From Nitrospirota bacterium (GTDB lineage: Bacteria; Nitrospirota; JACRHL01), in assembly GCA_029881725.1 (NCBI GenBank), contig JAOUMB010000005.1, positions 1 to 64,000 on the forward strand: 64,000 nucleotides of DNA, in the 5' to 3' direction. The notes under the pieces were generated by a model that was not told the origin of the DNA, ran no database searches, and worked only from the letters and a program-made list of their open reading frames with translations. Below are positions 18,514-26,236 of the stretch, piece after piece; position 1 is the first letter of the stretch, and each line of letters opens with the position of its first letter. Position numbers and translations under genes: made by a program.

Positions 18514-19637
18514 TGTTCACCGTCGATCGCAGACTGTTTATTCATATGGATTGGCGGCTGGTGGGGTTGATTGCCGCCATTCTGTTTGTCGGGATTACCA
18601 CTATCTATTCGGTAACCGACCAATGGTCCCATGGGGGCGCCCCCCTGTTTCTCAAGCAGATGATCTGGGCGGTGGCCGGACTGATGGTGTTTACCGTTCT
18701 GGCGGCATTTGATTACCATCGCCTGCTGGGCTATGCCCACTACATTTTTGGCTTCTCAATCTTGTTGCTGACGGCCGTGCTGGTGCTGGGCAAGGTAGGC
18801 ATGGGGGCTCAGCGCTGGGTGCAGGTGGGTGGGCTCAACATCCAGCCGTCGGAACTGGCCCGGCTTGCGGTGGTGCTGTTGCTGGCCAGATATCTGGCCG
18901 ACAGGGTGCCTCCGGAAGGATTTCGCTTTCGTGATATGTTGATCCCCTCGGCGTTCGCGTTTATCCCGTTTGTGCTGGTTCTCAAGCAGCCGGATCTGGG
19001 TTCGGCGTTGATGATTTTGTTCGTGTTTGGGGTGATGCTGCTGATCTCCGGTGTTCATCCGCGCTCGTTGATGACCGGTGGTCTGTCCGGGCTACTGGTG
19101 CTGCCGTTCTTCTGGGAGTGGTTCTGGAACAGCCTGCACACCTATCAACGCAATCGGCTGGTCACTTTTTTCAACCCGGAAGCCGATCCGCTGGGTACCG
19201 GCTACCACGTGATCCAGTCTAAAATTGCAATCGGTGCGGGTGGCATAGCCGGCCAGGGATTCCTGCAGGGCAGTCAGAGTCAGCTGAAATTTCTTCCCGA
19301 GGGGCATACGGACTTTATCTTCGCGGTGTTTGCCGAGCAGTGGGGTTTTCTGGGGGTACTGGTATTGATTTCCCTGTTCGCCGCGCTGATCTGGCGCGGC
19401 ATGGACACCGCCATGAAGGCAAAGGATCTGGAGGGCACGCTGCTTGCAGCCGGGATCACTTGCATGCTAACCTTCTACGTTTTTGTGAACCTGGCCATGA
19501 CCCTCGGCATGGCGCCGGTGGTCGGAGTGCCGTTGCCGCTCATGAGTTATGGCGGGACGGCGCTGGTGACCACCATGGCGGCCCTGGGCATTCTGGCCAA
19601 TGTTCATCTCCAGCGGCACATCAGCCTGTACCGTTAG
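18513..19637 (+). CDS. rodA: Peptidoglycan glycosyltransferase RodA
   Basis: A SEDS-family polymerase that polymerises lipid II in the elongasome, 374 residues with about ten membrane helices. Recognisable blocks are VGMGAQRWVQVGGLNIQPSE, KQPDLGSALMI, the periplasmic loop with FLPEGHTDFIFAVFAEQWGF, and the C-terminal GVPLPLMSYGGTALVTTM. Its ATG overlaps the mrdA stop by one base, so RodA and PBP2 should be made together. Confidence 0.97.
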   Translation: MFTVDRRLFIHMDWRLVGLIAAILFVGITTIYSVTDQWSHGGAPLFLKQMIWAVAGLMVFTVLAAFDYHRLLGYAHYIFGFSILLLTAVLVLGKVGMGAQRWVQVGGLNIQPSELARLAVVLLLARYLADRVPPEGFRFRDMLIPSAFAFIPFVLVLKQPDLGSALMILFVFGVMLLISGVHPRSLMTGGLSGLLVLPFFWEWFWNSLHTYQRNRLVTFFNPEADPLGTGYHVIQSKIAIGAGGIAGQGFLQGSQSQLKFLPEGHTDFIFAVFAEQWGFLGVLVLISLFAALIWRGMDTAMKAKDLEGTLLAAGITCMLTFYVFVNLAMTLGMAPVVGVPLPLMSYGGTALVTTMAALGILANVHLQRHISLYR

Positions 19638-19676
19638 TCCGCGCCGGGCGATCGGCGCCGTTCCGGCCGCCCCAAC

Positions 19677-22409
19677 ATGAGACCTACCCCACATATCGAC
19701 TTGGAGAACCTCCCCGCTCCCGATCTCGACCGCTATGCGCTGTTGTCGTCCGTGGCGCGTCCGTCCCGCTATATCGGGGGTGAGGTCAACGCCGACCACA
19801 AGTCGTGGGATGAGGTAGACGTGCGGATGGCGCTGGTGTTTCCGGATGCCTACGAGATCGGCATCTCCAACATGGGGCTGCAGATCCTGTACCGGATCGT
19901 CAACAGCCGCACCGACGCGCTGGCGGAGCGGGCCTATGCCCCATGGCCCGACTACGAGAAGGCCCTGCGCAAAAAGGGGCGGCGGCTCACCGCACTGGAG
20001 AGCGAACGGCCCCTTTCCGATTTTGACATTCTGGGGATCACCATCCCCTATGAGTTGACCTTCACCAACATCCTCGCGGTAATTGATCTGGCGGGAATTC
20101 CCCTGCGTGCGGAACAGCGGCAGGCGCATCACCCCATGGTCATTGGTGGTGGGGCTTCGGTCTACAATCCGGAGCCGCTGGCCCCATTTTTCGACGCCTT
20201 TGTCATTGGCGACGGGGAAGAGGTGGTGCATGAACTGCTTGATACCGTGCGCGATTGGCGCCGTTCCGGAGGCACCCGCGCAGAAGGACTGATTGCGCTG
20301 GCACGCATCCCTGGCGTCTATGTGCCGTCCCTGTATCAGGTGATCCATCATGCGGACGGACGGGTGGCCGAAATTCGCAGCATGGATCCGGCTCCAGCCG
20401 CAGTGAACCGAAGGGTGGTGGCGGATCTGGACGGGGCGTTCTATCCCACCGATCCGGTGCTGCCTACCGCCCGCGCGGTATTCGATCGGATCAGCGTGGA
20501 GGTAACGCGCGGCTGCACTCACGGATGTCGTTTTTGTCAGGCCGGTTATACCTACCGCCCGGTGCGTGAACGCTCACCGGAGCGGGTGCGTGATCTGGTG
20601 TTGAACTCCCTGGAACAAACCGGTCTGGACCAGGTTTCGCTGGCGTCCCTGTCCACCGGCGACTACCTGTGCCTGTATCCGCTGCTCAAGGATCTGGTGG
20701 ACCGCACCGGCGACCGGGGGATTGCCTATTCCCTGCCGTCCCTGCGCATCGGCACCCTGACTCCGGCAGTTGTGCGCCAGATCAAGCGGGTCACCAAAAC
20801 CGGCTTTACCATGGCCCCGGAGGCGGGCACCGAGCGCATGCGCCAGGTGATCAACAAGCCCATCTCCGAGTCCGATTTGCTGGCCGCGGTGCAGAACGTG
20901 TTTGCAGAGGGGTGGCCGGAGATCAAGTTCTATTTCATGTACGGCCTGCCCACCGAGGAAATCGAAGACCTGGACGGCATAGTGCGCCTGGCGCAGGCGG
21001 CACTGGCGGTGGGGCGAAAACTGGGCGGCAAAATGCGCAACGTAAAGGTGAGTACTTCGGTTTATGTGCCCAAGCCCATGACGCCGTTCCAGTGGATCGG
21101 CCAGATGCCGATGGACGAGGTGGGCCGCCGCCGCCGACACCTGCGTGAGCAGTTCCGCCACGTGCGCGGTGCGCGCTTCACCTGGAAGGACGAGCGGGTG
21201 TCACGATTGGAGGCGGTGTTCTCCCGGGGCGACCGGCGGCTTGCTGCGGTGGTGGAGGAGGCGTTCCGGCGCGGCATCCGCATGGACGCCTGGGAGGAAA
21301 TGATTGATCCCGACGCCTGGGAGGCGATCTTCGAACGGTTCGGTATTGACCCGGACTTTTACGCCCTGCGCGAAATTCCCACCGACGAGATATTGCCGTG
21401 GGACATGCTCGATTGCGGGACCAGCAAGGAGTACTTCGCGTCCGACCTGGCCCGCGCCTTGCGTGAACGGACCATTAAGGACTGTCGCTACGGCCTGTGT
21501 GGCGATTGCGGGGTGTGTACCGCACCGGAATCCGGCCCGCTGGTGGTGCCCCGGGTATACGTGCCCGAGGGGGAACGCGCCGAGGAGTTCAATCTTCCGC
21601 TCACCGAGGATGCGGTTAACCATCCGCTGGTTCCCGAGTTGACCCCGATTGCTCCGGAGTCTCTGGTTCCGGAGACGTCCTCGCAAGGGCGCTTCCCCAT
21701 GCGCGTGCGGTGGACCAAGCTTGGCTCGATCGCCTTTCTGTCCCACCTGGAAGTGCTGGCCCTGTTCGCTCGCGTGGTACGCCGTGGGGGCATTCCGGTG
21801 GCTCTGAGCGAGGGGCACCATCCCCGCCCGCGCCTCTCTTTTGGCCCGGCCCTGGCGCTGGGCGCGGAGAGCACCAGCGAGGTAATGGACCTGCTGCTCA
21901 CCCGGCCCATGGATGCCGCAGAACTCTGCGACCGGATGAACGGCGCCCTGCCGGAGGGATTGATTGCGCTGGAGGCGGTGCCGGTACCCCAGGGGGGACG
22001 CTCCCTGGCGTTGGATGACGTGATATATGTTTATGAACTGCGCTGGAAAGGCGGCCTTCCGCAGGGTCTGGATGTGCGTGTGGCAGAATTCCTGGCGCGG
22101 GACAGCGCTATGGTCACCCGTCTGGATAAAAAAGGGCGCAGCCGTCAGATGGACGTGCGTGCCCTGCTTCGATTGTTGAAATTTCAGTCTGATCACTTGC
22201 TGATGGCCTTGGGGTCCGATAGATCACGCACCTGCCGGGTTGCCGAGGTGCTGGAGGAGATGGGGGTCGCCGATCCGGAAAATCCGGTCCATATGCGGCG
22301 GGTCGGACTGATGTATGCTGATGGGGAGCGCGTTTACCACTTGATGGACCCGGCGCGCCAAAACCCCGATTTTTTGGACTTTGACCTGCAGGCCATTACG
22401 TGTCACTAG
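19677..22409 (+). CDS. Radical SAM protein (TIGR03960-type) fused to a DUF2344 domain
   Basis: A 910-residue two-part protein. The N-terminal 190 residues resemble a B12-binding-like domain (VFPDAYEIGISNMGLQILY). The radical SAM core has the iron-sulfur motif CTHGCRFCQAG near residue 282, and a later CRYGLCGDCGVC cluster may hold another metal centre. From about residue 680, MRVRWTKLGSIAFLSHLE and SEGHHPRPRLSFGPALALG mark a DUF2344 (TIGR03936) domain, often a separate gene elsewhere. The reaction is unknown. Its last 10 bases overlap rng, and this neighbourhood is conserved in other bacteria, suggesting a link to RNA or ribosome maturation. Confidence 0.9.
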   Translation: MRPTPHIDLENLPAPDLDRYALLSSVARPSRYIGGEVNADHKSWDEVDVRMALVFPDAYEIGISNMGLQILYRIVNSRTDALAERAYAPWPDYEKALRKKGRRLTALESERPLSDFDILGITIPYELTFTNILAVIDLAGIPLRAEQRQAHHPMVIGGGASVYNPEPLAPFFDAFVIGDGEEVVHELLDTVRDWRRSGGTRAEGLIALARIPGVYVPSLYQVIHHADGRVAEIRSMDPAPAAVNRRVVADLDGAFYPTDPVLPTARAVFDRISVEVTRGCTHGCRFCQAGYTYRPVRERSPERVRDLVLNSLEQTGLDQVSLASLSTGDYLCLYPLLKDLVDRTGDRGIAYSLPSLRIGTLTPAVVRQIKRVTKTGFTMAPEAGTERMRQVINKPISESDLLAAVQNVFAEGWPEIKFYFMYGLPTEEIEDLDGIVRLAQAALAVGRKLGGKMRNVKVSTSVYVPKPMTPFQWIGQMPMDEVGRRRRHLREQFRHVRGARFTWKDERVSRLEAVFSRGDRRLAAVVEEAFRRGIRMDAWEEMIDPDAWEAIFERFGIDPDFYALREIPTDEILPWDMLDCGTSKEYFASDLARALRERTIKDCRYGLCGDCGVCTAPESGPLVVPRVYVPEGERAEEFNLPLTEDAVNHPLVPELTPIAPESLVPETSSQGRFPMRVRWTKLGSIAFLSHLEVLALFARVVRRGGIPVALSEGHHPRPRLSFGPALALGAESTSEVMDLLLTRPMDAAELCDRMNGALPEGLIALEAVPVPQGGRSLALDDVIYVYELRWKGGLPQGLDVRVAEFLARDSAMVTRLDKKGRSRQMDVRALLRLLKFQSDHLLMALGSDRSRTCRVAEVLEEMGVADPENPVHMRRVGLMYADGERVYHLMDPARQNPDFLDFDLQAITCH

Positions 22410-23932
22410 AAATTCTGATCAACGCAACCCGCGAGGAAACCCGTGTCGCCCTGCTGGAGGGGGACCAGGTACAACAGGTATTCAACGAGCGCACCAAGGA
22501 GCGGGGCATCGTCGGCAACATCTACAAGGGCAAGGTGCTGCGGGTGTTGCCCGGCATGCAGGCCGCGTTTGTGGATATTGGGTTGGACAAGAGCGCTTTT
22601 CTGTACGTGGGAGACGTGCTGGATCCGGACAAACGCTACGAGGATCTGGTCGGTGGTGGCGGTGACGACGAGGAGATCAGCCGGGGGCCGCGTGAGGGGC
22701 GCCGCTCCCGGGCTGCCGGTCGGCCCATCGAGGCGCTGCTTCGCTCAGGCGACGAAATCATTGTGCAGGTTTCCAAGGAGCCGATTTCCACCAAGGGTCC
22801 CAGGGTGACCATGTATGTCTCGCTGCCGGGGCGCTACCTGGTGTTCATGCCGGGCATCCGCCACGTGGGCATCTCCCGGCGCATCGGCTCCGACCGTGAA
22901 CGCCGCCGCCTGCGTGAGATTGTGGACAACCTGGCTACCACCAACGGTGGTTACATCGTGCGCACAGTGAGCACCGGCGTGCCAGAGGAGGAGTTTGCCT
23001 CCGACATGGGCTTTCTGGAACTGTTGTGGGCCAACATCCTCAAGAAATGGCAGTACCTGAAGGCCCCGTGCCTGCTGCACATGGATCTGGACCTGACCTT
23101 CCGCGCCGTGCGCGATATGTTCACGCCGGACGTGGACCGGTTGGTCATCGACAACAAGGCGTACTTCGACCGGATCATGGACTTTCTGGAAACCTATCTG
23201 CCCAGCGTGGCTGACCGGGTATTTCTGTATGAAGGGCCACAGCCGTTGTTCGAGTATTTCAACATCGAGGCGGAGCTGTCCCGGGGACTTGGCAAGCGCG
23301 TATGGCTGAAGAGTGGCGGTTACATCATCATCGAGACCACCGAGGCGCTCACGGTGATCGATGTAAACACCGGTCGTTACGTGGGTAAGACCGGCAGCCT
23401 GGAAGACACCATTACCAAGACCAATCTGGAGGCGGTCAAGGAGATCGCGCACCAGCTCAAGTTCCGCAACATTGGCGGAATCATCATCATCGACTTTATC
23501 GATATGGACGAGGCCGGCAATCGGGACAAGGTGTTCCAGACCCTGCAACAGGCCGTCTCAACCGATAAGGCGCGCATCAACCTGTACCGAATGAGTGAAT
23601 TGGGTCTGGTGGAGATGAGCCGCCAGCGCAAGCGGGAAAACCTGGAGCAGCTGCACTGCGAGGCGTGCCGTTACTGCGACGGGCGGGGCATCACCAAGAG
23701 CCCAACCACCATTGCCTATGAACTGTTCCGCGAGGTGCGCGCCAGCGCCGCCCAGCGCGAGGCCAAGACCCTGGTGCTTTCGGTGCATCCGGCGGTGGCC
23801 GATGTGCTGATGGGGGAGGACCGGGGCAACCTGGACGCCCTCAAGGCCGAAGTGCGCAAAGATCTGGTGGTTAAGGCCGACCGCCGCCGCCACCTGGAAG
23901 AATACGAAATCCAGCAGGCTCGACAGGGCTGA
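22400..23932 (+). CDS. rng: Ribonuclease G/E family endoribonuclease
   Basis: A single-strand-specific endoribonuclease processing rRNA and mRNA, 510 residues, RNase G-sized without the long RNase E scaffold tail. An N-terminal S1 domain (about 38-125) contains GIVGNIYKGKVLRVLPGMQ. The catalytic core has IDVNTGRYVGK and the metal-binding IIIIDFIDMD. The zinc-link cysteines are in CEACRYCDGRG. It starts at GTG 22400, inside the end of the radical SAM gene. It may divide the work of RNA decay with RNase Y. Confidence 0.95.
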   Translation: MSLEILINATREETRVALLEGDQVQQVFNERTKERGIVGNIYKGKVLRVLPGMQAAFVDIGLDKSAFLYVGDVLDPDKRYEDLVGGGGDDEEISRGPREGRRSRAAGRPIEALLRSGDEIIVQVSKEPISTKGPRVTMYVSLPGRYLVFMPGIRHVGISRRIGSDRERRRLREIVDNLATTNGGYIVRTVSTGVPEEEFASDMGFLELLWANILKKWQYLKAPCLLHMDLDLTFRAVRDMFTPDVDRLVIDNKAYFDRIMDFLETYLPSVADRVFLYEGPQPLFEYFNIEAELSRGLGKRVWLKSGGYIIIETTEALTVIDVNTGRYVGKTGSLEDTITKTNLEAVKEIAHQLKFRNIGGIIIIDFIDMDEAGNRDKVFQTLQQAVSTDKARINLYRMSELGLVEMSRQRKRENLEQLHCEACRYCDGRGITKSPTTIAYELFREVRASAAQREAKTLVLSVHPAVADVLMGEDRGNLDALKAEVRKDLVVKADRRRHLEEYEIQQARQG

Positions 23933-23973
23933 TTCTAAAATTTAACCCCCGGATCGCCGATCCTTGCCGCGGG

Positions 23974-24987
23974 TCAGGGCGTGACAGATACCGGTACGGC
24001 TTCGACCTGAGAGTCCAGCGGCTGGATTACGATATGGGCCTCGCGGCGCAGACCGGCCATCCATTCATCGGTACGCCGGGCGACCGCTTCCCGGGTGCCC
24101 AATTCCCGAACCGTATCGGCAATGGCCTCAAACGGCGCTGGCGGGTTGCGGCTGACCTCCTGAGCCAGAAACAGGGCGATCCCCGCGGGCAGGCTTACCA
24201 ATTCGCTGACCTGCCCGGCTTCCAGCCGGTGCACGGCGGCAGCCAGTTCGGGGCGCAGGTCCCCCAATGAAAAGGTGCCGATTTCCCCGGCGGAAATACC
24301 CGGTGTCCCGGCAAGTCGTTCTTCAGCGGCCAGGAAGGCGTCGGTGCCGGTTATTTCCCGGGACAGGGTTTCCATCTGCAACCGGGCCGCTTCCCGGTCG
24401 TCCGCGGACAGTCCCGCAAAAATCACCTGGATTTGCCTCAGGCGCATGGTTGGCGGGGGGGAAAAGGCGTCCGTGTGTGCATCGTAAAACTGCCGGACCT
24501 CCGCATCACTCAGTTGCACCCGGGCACGCACCTCACGCTGGGTGACCCGTCCCAAGGTCATCTGATCCTGGATCTCGCGGCGAAAGGCCTTCAGTTCCTT
24601 GCCTTCGGCTGCCAGCGCGGCCTCCAGATCCGAAAGTTTGGTCAGTCCGTTGTTGTGCATGATCTCGCGCAGCGCGCCTTCCACCGCTTCCGGGGTGGCC
24701 GCCACCCCCAGTTCCCGTGCCCGCTGAAGCTGAAGGCGCTGGTCGATCAGGTGTGAGAGCAGCGCTTCCCGATCCGGCAGCAACATGGCCAGTTGCGGAT
24801 CCTGCTGCACCTGCCCCCACATTTCGTCAAGTTCCGAAAGGGTGATGGCCTGATTCCCCACCACGGCGGCAATCCGATCGATGACGGTGGCGCGGCCGAC
24901 GGCGGGAGCCGTCAGAAGCAGCAGGAAAACGAGAGGCAGCCAGTGGGCCGGACGCGGGAATGTCATGTGCATGGCGATGGGGTTCAT
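23974..24987 (-). CDS. surA: SurA-like periplasmic chaperone/peptidyl-prolyl isomerase
   Basis: A secreted foldase of 337 residues that helps outer-membrane proteins cross the periplasm. The signal peptide (LPLVFLLLLTAPAVGRA) is followed by the SurA N-domain (VIDRIAAVVGNQAITLSEL, IDQRLQLQRARELGV) and one parvulin-like domain (about 190-290, MRLRQIQVIF), then a C-terminal helix. E. coli SurA has 428 residues and two parvulin domains, so this is the one-domain form. The start is uncertain: ATG at 24987, 24972 or 24966 all fit, none with a Shine-Dalgarno. TATAAT at 24985-24990 overlaps the first of them and may be the promoter -10. Confidence 0.85.
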   Translation of the reverse strand: MNPIAMHMTFPRPAHWLPLVFLLLLTAPAVGRATVIDRIAAVVGNQAITLSELDEMWGQVQQDPQLAMLLPDREALLSHLIDQRLQLQRARELGVAATPEAVEGALREIMHNNGLTKLSDLEAALAAEGKELKAFRREIQDQMTLGRVTQREVRARVQLSDAEVRQFYDAHTDAFSPPPTMRLRQIQVIFAGLSADDREAARLQMETLSREITGTDAFLAAEERLAGTPGISAGEIGTFSLGDLRPELAAAVHRLEAGQVSELVSLPAGIALFLAQEVSRNPPAPFEAIADTVRELGTREAVARRTDEWMAGLRREAHIVIQPLDSQVEAVPVSVTP

Positions 24988-25011
24988 TATAAGGAGGGGG
25001 GATAACGAAAA

Positions 25012-25040
25012 CGGGGCGGCCCCTTTTGAGGGCCGCCCCG
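25012..25040 (-). terminator. Rho-independent terminator after the 34-residue gene
   Basis: A perfect 11-bp stem (25012-25022 with 25030-25040), almost all G and C, with a 7-base loop. Read on the minus strand it is followed by TTTTCGTT. It separates the small membrane-peptide gene from surA. Confidence 0.8.
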
Positions 25041-25064
25041 TGTCGGTTTCGTGGGCTTGTGGGG

Positions 25065-25169
25065 TTAGACCCGCGGCCAGCTTCCGCCGCCTTCGGCGAA
25101 CATGAAAATGGTGATCAGGATGCCCACTGCGATGCAGGCCCACACAATCCCGTCGTGATTTGCTTTCAT
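25065..25169 (-). CDS. 34-residue single-span membrane peptide, unknown
   Basis: A very small gene with ATG at 25169, AGGGAGAC 8 bases upstream, and TAA at 25065-25067. The product has a short charged N-terminus (MKANHDG), a hydrophobic stretch IVWACIAVGILITIFMFA that would span the membrane once, and a C-terminal EGGGSWPRV. The clean ribosome site and the strong terminator immediately downstream support a real, independently transcribed gene. I do not recognise the family; the layout recalls small subunits or regulators of membrane complexes. Confidence 0.65.
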   Translation of the reverse strand: MKANHDGIVWACIAVGILITIFMFAEGGGSWPRV

Positions 25170-25455
25170 TCTTTTGTCTCCCTAGTCTCGCGCACCCCGG
25201 GCCCCGCGGTGGCACGGATGGTCCGTTAACCCGCTCCGCTCCGATTGGCGCTGTTTCCCGGTCGCAAGCGCTTCCGGCCACACCTCTGTTCCTGCCCGCG
25301 CGCGCCGCCGGTTTCCGGCGACTGGTCCGGGGCCGGGTTTTTGCCCGCCCGACGGCCCCGGCCACAAAAAGCACTTGCGCTCCGGCTCGGCGGAACTGTA
25401 AACAAATCACAGGGGGATGTCAACGTTGAGCTCGCGCGACTTTGTGGAGAGTTTT
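25170..25455. other. Divergent spacer, no gene seen
   Basis: GC-rich sequence between the 34-residue minus-strand gene and the DUF2065 gene. It must carry the promoters of both, but no convincing -35/-10 pair is visible. Open frames here are GC-driven. Confidence 0.4.
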
Positions 25456-25659
25456 ATGGGATGGCGTGACCTGCTCATTGGAATTGGTTTTCTGTTGCTT
25501 TTTGAAGGGCTGCCCCTGTTCGCCGCGCCTGGAGCGTATCGCAGGGTGGCCCGTCAAATCGACGCGATTCCGGAAGCCGTGTTGCGGGGGGCCGGGTTCC
25601 TGGCGTCCGCAATTGGATTGGTCGTTCTTTATACAGTTTTTTTGGGAGGTGTGGATTGA
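25456..25659 (+). CDS. DUF2065 (YjeT-like) small membrane protein
   Basis: A 67-residue protein with two hydrophobic helices: GWRDLLIGIGFLLLFEGLPL near the N-terminus and VLRGAGFLASAIGLVVLYTV near the C-terminus, joined by a basic loop (YRRVARQIDAIPE). This is the DUF2065/YjeT pattern, inner membrane, function unknown. I chose ATG at 25456, with GGAG 6 bases upstream and the first helix starting at once; upstream in-frame sequence to 25417 adds a polar stretch not seen in the family. In many Proteobacteria the gene sits near hflK-hflC, but not here. The trxA promoter overlaps its stop. Confidence 0.85.
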   Translation: MGWRDLLIGIGFLLLFEGLPLFAAPGAYRRVARQIDAIPEAVLRGAGFLASAIGLVVLYTVFLGGVD

Positions 25660-25684
25660 CCACCTTCTTGGCACGTCCTACAAT
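25656..25684 (+). promoter_or_regulatory. Promoter of trxA
   Basis: TTGACC (25656-25661), a 17-base spacer and TACAAT (25679-25684) make a near-consensus promoter. The predicted start near 25691 gives trxA a leader of about 125 bases. The -35 box overlaps the stop codon of the DUF2065 gene. Confidence 0.7.
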
Positions 25685-25817
25685 GGTTTTTCCCGAATGA
25701 AGTGTTTTTGTAATTCAATCCGGGAGTGACCGGCTATTGGAAGCGCAGAGCAAGGGGCTTTGCGGCGGAAATGGTTTTTGTTGGAACCGGAAGGCACTTG
25801 TTCCTAAGGAGAGAAAC

Positions 25818-26138
25818 ATGGGTGCAGTTGCGGTCAATTCGGCCGAATTCGAATCGGAAGTTCTTCAGGCCGACACTTTGGTGATGGTCGATTTTTGGGC
25901 CCCTTGGTGCGGCCCGTGCAAAATGATCGCTCCCACTGTGGAAGCGTTGGCGGAAGAGTATGCCGGTCGTTGCAAGGTGGTGAAGGTGAACACCGATGAA
26001 AATCAGGATGTTGCCACCCGCTACCAGGTGATGGGCATTCCCACGCTGTTGTTCATCAAGGGCGGGCAGCCGGTGGACAAGGTGGTGGGAGCCGCGTCGA
26101 GCCAGCAGTTGAAGGACAAGATCGAGGCCCACCTGTAA
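25818..26138 (+). CDS. trxA: Thioredoxin
   Basis: A cytoplasmic dithiol reductant of 106 residues with the active site WCGPC (C31 and C34) and the cis-proline segment MGIPTLLFIKGG. ATG at 25818 has AAGGAGAG 8 bases upstream. It has its own promoter and a following terminator, so it is monocistronic. It is a plausible electron donor to the B12-dependent ribonucleotide reductase encoded at 43550-46306. Confidence 0.97.
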   Translation: MGAVAVNSAEFESEVLQADTLVMVDFWAPWCGPCKMIAPTVEALAEEYAGRCKVVKVNTDENQDVATRYQVMGIPTLLFIKGGQPVDKVVGAASSQQLKDKIEAHL

Positions 26139-26165
26139 GGGCGGGCCCGTTGTCTTTTGTCTCAT

Positions 26166-26206
26166 GCGGGGCGTTCCGGAAATGACCGGAGCGCCCCGCT
26201 TGCGTT
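26166..26206 (+). terminator. Terminator after trxA
   Basis: A 14-bp stem (26166-26179 with 26186-26199, one G-T pair) with a 6-base loop, followed by TTGCGTTT. It sits 27 bases after the trxA stop and before recN. Confidence 0.75.
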
Positions 26207-26236
26207 TATGGGCCGTTTGATCCGTTGGAGGGTTCC

